Source: Rotaria sordida (taxonomy: Eukaryota > Rotifera > Eurotatoria > Philodinida > Philodinidae). Taken from it: a stretch of 64,000 nucleotides of DNA. Shown in pieces: positions 1 through 9,878 of the stretch. The translations under genes and the position numbers were made by a program. Where the stretch lies: contig CAJNOL010000180.1 in NCBI GenBank assembly GCA_905250125.1, positions 62,001 through 126,000 of the forward strand, written 5' to 3'. The notes under the pieces are model-generated. The model worked only from the letters and a program-made list of their open reading frames with translations, did not search any database and was not told the origin of the DNA. How positions within the stretch are numbered: position 1 is the stretch's first letter; each line of letters starts with the position of its first letter.

Positions 1-32
1 TTTATATAATAGAAAATCATAAAGATTCTTAC

Positions 33-2344
33 CCATTTTTATCTTCATCCTATTAAAGAAATAGTTTTAAATTAGTAGTTATTTAAAAACAAAAATGAAA
101 TATTGAAAAACAAAAAAATTATCTTACCATAACAGCAAATATTTGAGCTGTTCGACTTTCAGGTGTATCAGTAGGATCACGACCTGCAATGATGCCATTC
201 GATGCATTTTGTGAAACATTAGCACCGAGTAAATCATAGATAGACTATATATAAATAAAATATTCTGTCTAGGTATTCAAATCGTTTATTTCTTACTTCA
301 ATAATTTTTAACATTTCTTGTCGATCAATACTTCCATTTGAATCAATATCATACATTTTGAAAGCCCATTTTAATTTCTTTTCAGGATTACCTTTTGCTG
401 AAAAAAAATCGATTCTTTTTATTCATTGTCACATATTCAAGCAATAAATCATACCTGTAATATTAATTGCCATTAGAAATTCTCTATAAAAGAAAAAAAA
501 AACCATTATTGTGATTCAATAATTTACATTATCAATGTTCTAAGATAATCATGAAAGACAAGGACATATCCGAACATAATAGAAATAATGGATTAGAATG
601 AAAGCATTTGTCTATGTCGACATAATGATGAATCGATTTTCATATGTTCATATCAATGAATAACATAAAACGGAAATAGTCAAATATGTATGTTTATGAG
701 AAGCAATAATAATATTAATATATTTACGAAAAAAAAATAAAAGACGAAAACTTACTTAAAATCGATTTTGCCTGAATTATCAGCATCAAATGTACGAAAT
801 ATATGTGTACAAAATGCTTCAGCTTGTCCATTGGGAAAAAATTGGCGATAGACTTGAATGAATTTTTTTCTTGTCAATTCACCATTGGGACAATCGAGCT
901 AAAGAAATAAAGAAAAGAAAAATAAAAGATTTGTTATTCTAATTATGACAAGCATAAGATTAATGTCAAAATAGAAATGTTCATTGTCTTGTGAATGATT
1001 TCTTTTCAATAACGATTCGCTTTATTCATTTCAATCAATACATATAGTCAAAGTATATTCCGAATTTCATAGAAAACAAACTCAATACATATATAGCAAT
1101 AATAAAGTTTTTTCTTTCATTTTTCTAAAGAAACACAATTATCAATTGTGGAAGTATTAATCCTTTGAGATATATCATACTACTTGTTAACATATGATTA
1201 TTGTTCTATTTATTATCTCACATAAATATTAGTTATAATTAAAAATGTTCAAAAAGTCGTTTTTATTTCACATTATAAAGTCAAATTTTTTATTTTTTTA
1301 TTCTTACGACTCATATTCTTCATTTTTCTTTTTGAACTTTTAAAAATTTCAATAATCTATTTGAAACATCAATTTATTATGCAATGTAATATGTGCTCAT
1401 GACTTCTCCATTGTGTCTACTGATTTCATAGGTTACTTTTTTTTGGAATGTTTAGAATGTGATTTCACAAGGGAAAAGATAATTTTATTGTAGGAGAAAA
1501 TGTTTGAAAAACATCTCATGAGAATATTGTTATTTTTTTCCATTAAAAAATGAATTCTGTTGTAGAAATAGCGTTTCATCACTTCAACAAGAGTATTATA
1601 TAATATGATTATATAGAAAGTTATAGATTTCAAAAAAATAGAATGCATTTTTTTCTGTATAATTTATGATAAAACAAACAATAATTTCAATATCAAATAG
1701 AACTTTTTCAGAAAGATCAATTCATACTATAACGAATTGATCTAAAATATCTTATTCTATGTTATATTATACAATACATTAATGTATCTATCTACGAGAA
1801 AACTAAATCGTATAGGAAACTAGTAAAAAAAAAAAGGAAATCAGTATTATAATATGGAAATATTCTGATGTTTGTCGTTTATTGACGGATAATTTCTTTT
1901 CCGTTCTGAGTCTAAACGACGAGCATTAAATTCTTTTATGGATTATTCCTATTGAAATAAAAACAACAACAACAACAAAATTCGTTCAACAATCATGATG
2001 AGAAATAGGAAATTGTAAAAAACAAAATCATATACTCAATATATCAGAATATGTTTTTTTCTTTTGTTATATTCTATCGTCAAAATTTAATCAATTCTCT
2101 ACTGTGTTCTCCATGGTAGAATGATTTTTTTTTCTCATATATAAAAAGTATCATTGTTTATGTTCATTCATCCGATCTCTTTTATATCTACTGAGACTTT
2201 GAAGGGCATTAACATTATTTGATGAGTATAGTTACCATTAATAAATCAATCGTTCTTTTTTTTGTTTCATGTCTACTGTGTCTTTTTTTCCATATTCATC
2301 GATTAAAAATCGAGTTGTTTGCTTCTCGTATTGTTTTTCTCAAT

Positions 2345-2376
<32 letters not shown>

Positions 2377-3392
2377 TTCTATGACTAGCGAGGCAGTGTA
2401 TGGATCAAACGAAAATACAATTATATATTTAAATTTATTAGCCGTTCTCGATCTATGTCGATGATTATTCATTGTTGTCGTATATTTATATTAGTTTTGT
2501 TTAGTACTCTGTCTAGGAACTGCCGCCAAACGACGTGATCTACGAACGGCACATCCTATAACAGAAGTACTACAAGCAAAAGAAGAAAAAAAAGAATCAT
2601 CTATACAAAATGTTTTGTTATCGTAATGTACGATTTGTCATGGGAAATCGTAGGAGAGTGTGAATGAACGCGACAGCATTTGTTTTTATCATCAAATTTG
2701 TTTCTATGATTATTGCACATATACTAATTGATCCTTTTAACCTATATTTGAAAGTGAAAAATGGTAAAAATGAATAATTCAATGAACAATAAGTTTATGC
2801 AAATCATCAGAAAGAGAAAAAAAAATTGCTAGATGATGAAGATGGCAAACAATATTGTGTGTATGTATGCTTGCTCGATTGACTTCTTGACTCAATCATT
2901 TTCTTTTTGAAAACACACACACACATCCTTATAGGATGTTACTAATGGCTATGAAACGAGAAACTAATTCGGGCTAAATTCATCTTTAGATGTAGTCAAC
3001 TGACAAAGTCAGAGGAAGAAGAGAAGTTTTTGTAGTTCGCTTTGCGTGTCCTATTATCATAGAGACGAGATGCAATGAGGCAAAAAAAAAGCGTGAGTAA
3101 GGAAATGTAAGTCCGGAGTGGTTTGAACATCATTTAATCTCTAACGTAGTCTTGAACAAGAAAAGCAATTTCACAGTACCGATGAACCATATGATTATTT
3201 GATGTGTATATAAGCAAAAAAAAAAAGAAGTTACTTTCCTATGCTTTGTTTTTATGCATGTTATTTTTAATTTATACTTACTATAAAACCTTCATACCAT
3301 TCCACAATTTGATCTTTAGTAAATTCTGTATTTTCTTCAAGAAATTCTAAATCTGCTTTGGATAATTTTTTTTTAGATGAAACACAACCCAT
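33..3392 (-). CDS. Neuronal calcium sensor family EF-hand protein (NCS-1/hippocalcin-like), 3' end beyond window
   Basis: Calcium-binding membrane switch protein of the NCS family, incomplete at the C-terminus. Read exons (minus strand): 3392-3282, 898-756, 483-455, 397-297, 244-128 and a 17 nt microexon 49-33; all have GT/AG ends and keep frame. The N-terminus MGCVSSKKK carries Gly2 and Ser6, the N-myristoylation pattern of the family. EF1 is degenerate with the family hallmark Cys-Pro in the loop (DCPNGE). EF2 ([12 protein letters not shown]), EF3 ([12 protein letters not shown]) and the start of EF4 (DEDKNG) are canonical; EF4 is encoded from the microexon on. The region between EF3 and EF4 has an insert rich in Asn, Gly and Ser compared with hippocalcin. 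Intron 1 is about 2.4 kb, all others are short. Start chosen because it gives the myristoylation motif. Which vertebrate paralogue it matches best cannot be decided by eye. Confidence 0.9.
2345..2375. repeat. (GA)n microsatellite
   Basis: An almost pure GA dinucleotide run inside the long first intron of the calcium sensor gene. A small open frame that runs through it is a by-product of the repeat. Confidence 0.85.
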
Positions 3393-4232
3393 ATTCTTCT
3401 TTGTAATAATTTTCTTCAAATTGATAATAAATAATAAGCATTGCTCAATTAATCAAAATTGCATGGACTATGTGGAAAAGAAGATCAAGTATAGATAGAG
3501 TTTTGTTTTCTTAGTGATGTTTCAAGTTGTTCCATTTTGAGAAAGCGGGACTAACTCTTTGACGGTTCCTTCTCTTCTCTTCTCTTCTCTTTCTCTTTCT
3601 CTTTCTCTCTCTGTTTTTTTTGCACTCTGTCTATGTGTATGCGTGTGTTTGTTTGGATGATTTTCTCTCTTTCACTGTTTTCTTCTTGGCTTTTCTTTTT
3701 AGAAGTAGAAAAAAAAAAAAAGAAAAACGAGAAAAAAAGCCATGTCTCCGAAACAATATGGAGGTCGAGATAGGCGGATGAACGAGCCTCTCTTGCATCT
3801 TCATCATTGCATCCATCACTCAAATTCATAATTCAATTGACAAATACATATATTAGTCGTCGATGTCATCATTCTTTTCGTCATCTATCAGGTTTCTATT
3901 GCGCTCTCATATATAATAATGACGAAGACATATACAAAAGGCGGCAAAAAAAAAGAAACACATTTTCGGAAGAGTAATTCTTATCTTTATTCTTTTAGTT
4001 CAAATACAATAAAGAAGACATACTATTCCACAATATTAAGTTTATCTTTCTTTTATTTCAAAAACTTTTCTTATATGAAAGGAAATAAGATTCACATTTT
4101 ATTATCAAATCGGAAAATTAGAAGTATATTCACCAGTACTGATCTTATTTTATTGTTTTAGTAGTTCGACAAAAAAAAAAAAAACGAAAGAAAACAAAAC
4201 TCAGACAAAAAAAAAAAGAAAAAAAAAGTCTA
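3393..4232. other. Intergenic, promoter side of the calcium sensor gene
   Basis: No supportable gene. It holds a CT-rich stretch (about 3567-3612, units of TCTCT and CTTTCT), several A/T homopolymers and low-complexity open frames. It lies between the start of the calcium sensor gene and the 3' end of the beta-propeller-like gene, both transcribed leftwards, so it should contain the sensor's promoter and 5' UTR. Confidence 0.6.
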
Positions 4233-7200
4233 CTAAAGTTGAAATAAAGAACAATAATTGTCAAGATCAATTATTTCGACAGATAATTCATTATATGCTA
4301 AAATAAGTTTATCATCAAATATTGATATCGATTGAATTTGATTATTTTTTGATGGTTCAATCTTAGTTACATAAATTTCATGTGTAACACAATCTATACA
4401 ATTTCTTTTTGTATCTAAAATAAACCATAATTGCTTGCCATATTTAATTGTTTTATTTTTATTTGTTGTTGATGGATATACTTTAATTTTTGGTAAAAAT
4501 GTTGAAATAATTTTCGTTGGATCAATTAAATTATTCATTGGAATTTTTTTAATTATATTATAATTTTGATTTTCATCACAAACTAATAATTGAAACATAT
4601 TTGAATCATTTATAAGAAATGTTATTAATGATTTTGGTGTTACAGTAAAACCAATAAAATATTGTATATCAGGATATAATTTTGTTAAATTAATATTTTT
4701 TTCTTGAAAAAAATTATCTAATAAACATTTAATAAATATTTGATTATATTCTTTATTTGTATATAAATAATAACAATAATCATCGTAAACAGTTGATTGT
4801 ATTTGATTATTACGTTTTAAAATAGTTTGATAATATGAATCATCCATAATTAATAATAAATCTTTATATAATGTATCATAAAGAAAATATTGTGTAGTAA
4901 TATGTTCTTTTATTATATCATAAAGAAAAATTTTTGTTGAAGTTATTATATAGAATAAATTACTATCAACATGACCAAGTGATAGAATATCACCTGAAAA
5001 ATAATCAAAATAAAATCTATTAACAATTTATCATAGTTATAAAAAAAAAAAAAAAAACAAGAAAAAAAAGTTTAGAAAAATAATTCGATCTCTTTTCAAT
5101 ATTATGTTTCAGATAAAATTAAATTTAAATAAATCTACATATTTATTATATTTATGATATAGATAGTATTGATTTCTTAAGTAAATTTATTAGAATATTT
5201 CTGTAGAAAATTTATTAATATTTTTAATGAGAAATAAATATAAAATGATAGTTTCTTATTTATTAAACATTTTCAATGTAAAAAGCACTTAGAGAAAACA
5301 ATGATCATTGATTGTGCTTTGAAAAGTATATTTCTAGTTCTTATTATCATAATCAAATTAAATAAATGCAATTATAGGAAAATAAGAGTTAAAAAGTATC
5401 AGTAATATAGTAATCATCGAGATTTATCCAGTATAAAATCTTACAAGAAATAGTTCATAATTGACTTAATGTTTTTCTATTTATAAGTTAGACTAGTAAA
5501 ATTCTGAAAGAAGAAGAAGAATTTTTGGACGTTCACTCTGAAGTTATGCCTATTTTAATAAGTTTTAAATATTTGAGTAAAGTATTGCCGAAGACATCGA
5601 ACAATCCTTGGAAGATTGTAAAAGTTTTAATCAAAATGAATGCTTCCTTCTATGAATATTGAATTTTCCAATACAGTTCATATTTTATAAGACGATCAGA
5701 ATAATCGAATTTTCCTAGAAATTCAATATCTCGAGAAAGAAGAATTCATTTTAGCCGAAACTTTCAGAATGTTTAAAAGGCAATTAGATGTGCGTATAAA
5801 TAAAATTTCAGATCGAAATTCGATCATATTAGCTCAAATGTAAAATCTATCTTGTAAATCTGATGTAGAATTTTTAAGACAATAAATCCTACAATTAGAA
5901 AAGACTGAAGTTATCAAGTATTTTATTTTTGTTCACATTGATAAAACATAATGAGAATAAACTATTTATTAATAGATGTTCATATTCATTTCGAAGAGGA
6001 TTTTCAATGAGATTATCTCTCTCTATATATATACATATCTTCCCTATTGTTAAGAGATTAGATAATCAATAAACTTCTTCATAAACATTATCATTATGGC
6101 AAAAGAACTTCTAAACTTTCTATTTCAAGATATAATGATTTGGAAATCTCAACTCTATTAGACTTATACTAATGCCAGTAATGCCCACGCATATAGGTAG
6201 AATGTTACATTACAAGCAATACTTTTTCCTAGATAAACTTGTTTCTGTAAATTGAGTTAAGTTTTTTTTCCCCCACATGAGATTTAGAAACTAATAAAGT
6301 ACATTTTTCTTACTAAAATACCTTCTTCCCATTGAATTTCTTTTGGTTCATTTTTTTGTGTATCAAATATATAAAGTATATTTTGAATATTCATATTATA
6401 AAGAAGAACAAATCGTTTATTAGCACCAATAAGTAAAGCATCGTTACATTGTATTGATCGTTGAGAAATTTTTTCTGACTGTATCACAGATGATTTTTGT
6501 TGTTGTCGCCAATTATGTGAGATTTTTGAAAATTTAAATTGATCAGATCTAATAGAAAATAATAATCTATATTTATTTTGATTGATCTACTGGAATCGAA
6601 ATATATACCCTTAGGCAAAAGTCTTCCTTCCTCTCTTCATTCTTTTCGTATAGAATCTCTTTGATCTCAAGTGAATGTTGGTTACAAAGATGACTTAAGT
6701 ACTCTATTATAGTGTAATGTATGATGGATGACAACTTGCTTCAATGACGGATATACCTCTTCCAATACAATTGATTAACACTACAAATGAGTTAGTTGAC
6801 AGAATGTTGATTATTTCTTTTTTTTTTATTTTAAATCTGTCAACTGTTTTAATAACTTGAATCATATAAATTCTCTTCGTCGCCGACTCGAAACTCTTCC
6901 AAGAATATGGCATATATTAAAAAAAAAAAAGATGACACAGCTATGAAGTATTCTATCGATCAACTCATTAGTAATGTTGGCCTATTGTATTGAATGATGT
7001 ACATATTTTATTGAAACAGATCATAATCAATCATACACTACACTAAAATACAATATTAAAGTCATTCTTGCAACTAAGATGCATTTGAGATCAAAGAAGT
7101 TCGCTATGAAACGAACAAGGAAAGAGAGAAAACTTTTGCTCAGCGGTGTATATCTATATGTATAGATATAGAATATTAGATAAAATTTGAATACATACGT

Positions 7201-7600
7201 ATTATTCGGATATGTTTCTCGAATAAGTTGTGTTAAATCAATTTCATTACTATCAATAGGTGATTTTGTTATTTGCATTGTTTTTGATGGAATGGAATTT
7301 TTCTTTTGTTGAAATGCTTCAATATCAGCTCGATTACTAAAAGTTGTAGAACGAATTGGAGTTGGTAATGATGTTTGAGGTGTTGGTGTTGCAGCAAATG
7401 TTAAATGATTTTTTTCAGAATGTTTTATATCGGAATGTGTAGATAAAGATGATATTATAGAATTTATAGGAAAATGAATTTTTTCAATATTAAATAATAC
7501 AGAAGGTCTATATTTGAATGATTCAGTTATTTGTCGTTCACTAGCAAGTACTTCATCAAAAGCACATTCACGATGTAAATTGAATAAATTTTGAAACATT
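4233..7600 (-). CDS. Orphan protein, beta-propeller-like C-terminal half
   Basis: I do not recognise this gene. Three exons join in frame: 7600-7199, 6548 to about 6321, and about 4995-4233, giving roughly 460 residues. The first junction is AC|A (Thr) and the second G|GT (Gly). The N-terminal 130 residues are Ser/Thr/Pro-rich and probably unstructured. The remainder contains repeated short beta-strand-like blocks ending in aromatic or Asp pairs (for example FVLLYNMNIQNILYIFD, LFYIITSTKIFLYDI, KLILAYNELSVEIIDLD), which resembles a WD40 or similar propeller. There is no signal peptide or membrane segment. The ATG at 7600 follows a 3' acceptor (TTTTTTAAAG) by 12 nt, and an upstream coding exon is possible because the frame stays open up to that acceptor. 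The 1.3 kb second intron carries a foldback element. Confidence 0.65.
5540..5880. mobile_element. Degenerate foldback (MITE-like) element
   Basis: An imperfect palindrome in the second intron of the beta-propeller-like gene. The block ATGAATGCTTCCTTCTATGA near 5637 has its reverse-complement counterpart near 5740 (CTCGAGAAAGAAGAATTCAT), and similarity continues outwards at lower identity. There is no coding capacity. The stretch around ATCTCGAGAA is also found in the foldback element at 55.8-56.4 kb, so the two may be one family. Outer boundaries are uncertain. Confidence 0.5.
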
Positions 7601-8603
7601 TTAAATAAGCCTTTAAAAAAGAAAAAGAAAAGAAATAGTTTTTTTTTTCCAGATATAGTTATACAATAAAACCTAAGAGGGGAGAAAAGCGAAAATTTCG
7701 TACGCAAAGAGCGTGTCAAAACTATCTTCTTAAACTTTTTAATTTTTTCAAGTCTATTATTAACATATGCCACGAGCAATATTAGTTTGAGTTCATTTTA
7801 TAAAAGTCTCTCTGGCATACAAAATGACTTATATTGAATAAATTGAAGGTAATATGCTTGTGGCACATGTTGATAATAAACTTGAAATAACTAAAAAGTT
7901 CTAGAGGATATCTTTTATATACGCTTGGAGCACGAAGCTTTCGCTTCCGCTTCCTTGGTAAAACTTTTCTATTATGAACATTATTGGGACCGGTGAAAAG
8001 TGCTAATTATTGCGAGGTTTTTAGTTTATAAGTATTCAGTTGCATAAGGTAATCTATTTTTTCTTTCCAAAAAATTATTAATTCAATTTTTTTCAATTAG
8101 AGATAAATCAAATTCTGTTGACGTGATTTAATATCACTAACTATTAATACAAAAACGACGAGATGTTATCGTTGTCTGATATTGGTTTTTTTTTTGTTTT
8201 TTAAATATCTACAGCTAGTTCATCTCCTTTTCTTATGTGTCCCATGAGTCTTTATCATAATGAAACATACATAACATCAGGTTTTTTTTGTTTCTCTATC
8301 CATGAATGATAGAACATATATTGCTCACATTACAAAGTTTGTAATTACTTATGAAATCAGAAATAAATGCTGACTGCTCAGAATAAGGAGATGATCATGT
8401 TTGAGAAGTTTTACTATATAAAACTATAAGAAATGTTAATCACATTGATTAAATATATCCTATGTTCGGTTGTTATTATAGGTTGTCTAATAGAATGTTC
8501 TAGCTGATTACTATAGAGAATTGTGTTTAATACACATTGAAAGATAAATGTTAAATTAGAATGATATTTTTTTGCCACTTCACAACTAGATTAATAAAAT
8601 AAG

Positions 8604-8909
8604 TTATTTTGATTTTTCAATCAAGTTAAGAGTTAAATAATATATACATGTTTTATTTTCTTCATTTGTTTTAAAAGCTTCTTGTTCAAAATAATCTAAT
8701 TGATTAGCTAATTCAATTCTATCAAATCCAATTATTGATCGAACTTTTTCATCGTCATTATTATATAAACATGCTTGTTGTCTAATAAAAGCAATCATAT
8801 TATCACATGCTTGTTGATCATCATCAAGAATTTTTTTATAATAATCAAATTTCGAATAAATAAAATGAAGACATGCTTCAGAATTTGAACAAATGAAATT
8901 TTCATCCAT
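8604..8909 (-). CDS. Small orphan protein, 101 residues, downstream of DIABLO
   Basis: A single-exon frame beginning MDENFICSNSEACLHF. It is acidic and predicted mostly helical, with five cysteines not arranged as a CX9C pair; no family recognised. It starts only 78 nt after the DIABLO stop codon on the same strand, and a strong acceptor (TTTTGTTTTATATATTTTAG) ends 12 nt before its ATG. Its codon use matches its neighbours, and its length without a stop in very AT-rich DNA argues that it is real. It could be the second cistron of a trans-spliced transcript or, less likely, the last exon of another gene. Confidence 0.6.
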   Translation of the reverse strand: MDENFICSNSEACLHFIYSKFDYYKKILDDDQQACDNMIAFIRQQACLYNNDDEKVRSIIGFDRIELANQLDYFEQEAFKTNEENKTCIYYLTLNLIEKSK

Positions 8910-8921
8910 TTAATTCATTAT

Positions 8922-8945
8922 CTAAAATATATAAAACAAAAAATA
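8922..8945 (-). promoter_or_regulatory. 3' splice acceptor just upstream of the 101-residue ORF
   Basis: On the minus strand a polypyrimidine tract runs into TATTTTAG, followed by ATAATGAATTAA and then the ATG at 8909. It lies inside the 78 nt between two same-strand ORFs, too little room for an ordinary promoter plus a cis intron. This is the layout expected of a spliced-leader acceptor; that role is inferred. Confidence 0.5.
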
Positions 8946-8987
8946 TAATAAAAAAACAAATAAACAAAAGAAATAAATCTATAATTA

Positions 8988-9617
8988 TTATTCATGAGAA
9001 TTTTTTTTATCACTATCATCTTTTGATTTTTCAATTAATTTAATTTGTTCAGTTGTTAATATCATTTCATTTTTATTTATTAATTGTTCATTTTGTTCTA
9101 TAATACGTTTTGCATGAATTAATTCATTTGATACAAGTTGTGTTACAATTTCATCTTGTGTTTGATAACAAGCATCAATTGATTCCGTAACAAGACGATC
9201 AATTGTTGATAAAAGTAAACGTAAACGTAATAATTCAGTTTTCATTTCATTAAATAAAATACGATGTTTTATATAAATATCCCAAATTTCTTGTTGAATA
9301 TTTCCTGTACCTTCAAGTCTTTTATATTCTTCTAATACGCTAATCATTGTAGATATATGAGTACAATAACGTTGAGTTAATTCCGAATAATAATATAATG
9401 TTTGTTTAAGGAATGAAGATGATGATGATAGAGTAATCATTGATGATTCACGTATGCATTCAAAACCAGTACAATTAATATGTTGATATGGTGTTCGTGG
9501 TAATTCAGATGGATTCTCGTTAAGATTAGATTTAGATTCTTTTGATGACCGATTAAAAAATATTGAAGATGTTAAAGCTAATAATGAAGAATTTAAACGA
9601 AATCGAAAACGAAACAT
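8988..9617 (-). CDS. DIABLO/Smac homologue (mitochondrial IAP antagonist family)
   Basis: A single-exon gene of 209 residues. Residues about 60-195 match the helical bundle of Smac/DIABLO: a run of serines then FLKQTLYYYSELTQRYCTHI, followed by YKRLEG, EIWDIYIKHR, an ACYQTQDE segment (compare AAYQTGAD in human) and a final helix ending QIKLIEKSKDD. In animals this family is imported into mitochondria, cleaved, and on release exposes an AVPI-type N-terminus that binds IAP proteins. The N-terminus MFRFRFRLNSSLLAL is Arg-rich and amphipathic, as a mitochondrial presequence should be. No clear A-[VTKI]-[PAE]-[IFVY] tetrapeptide is visible near a likely cleavage site, so pro-apoptotic activity is uncertain. 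An acceptor (TTTTTTAG) ends 7 nt before the ATG. There are no introns, unlike its neighbours. Confidence 0.8.
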   Translation of the reverse strand: MFRFRFRLNSSLLALTSSIFFNRSSKESKSNLNENPSELPRTPYQHINCTGFECIRESSMITLSSSSSFLKQTLYYYSELTQRYCTHISTMISVLEEYKRLEGTGNIQQEIWDIYIKHRILFNEMKTELLRLRLLLSTIDRLVTESIDACYQTQDEIVTQLVSNELIHAKRIIEQNEQLINKNEMILTTEQIKLIEKSKDDSDKKNSHE

Positions 9618-9624
9618 TAATTAT

Positions 9625-9645
9625 CTAAAAAATAAAAAGGTAAAA
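9625..9645 (-). promoter_or_regulatory. 3' splice acceptor 7 nt before the DIABLO start
   Basis: On the minus strand TTTTACCTTTTTATTTTTTAG is followed by ATAATTA and the ATG. The acceptor either ends a 5' UTR intron or receives a spliced leader. The exon begins ATAAT, as does the exon at the acceptor before the next gene downstream. Confidence 0.5.
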
Positions 9646-9878
9646 CTTTTATTAGAGATTAAATCAATGTTGTATTTTGTCTAACAAATTGAATTGAATC
9701 AATAGATTTTTTTTTAATTTACACTAGAAAAATAGATTTTGTGTAATGTCAAGTGATAAAATCGAATATGTTTTTTTTTTTATTTATTAACAAAGAAGAC
9801 AGAAGTTATAAATTCTAGAAAGTGTCTTATTGAACTATTTATCTACAAAATCTTGTAAAAAACACAAATATTCATTGT

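Noticed and set aside
7027-7779. 250-codon open frame on the minus strand
   Set aside because: Only 7600-7199 is coding; the ends run through a pyrimidine-rich acceptor upstream and through the intron after the GTATGT donor.
8988-9617. Horizontal transfer of the intronless DIABLO gene
   Set aside because: The absence of introns alone is not evidence. The protein is of animal type and base composition matches its neighbours; a processed retrocopy is also unlikely given the lack of a poly(A) scar, but cannot be excluded.
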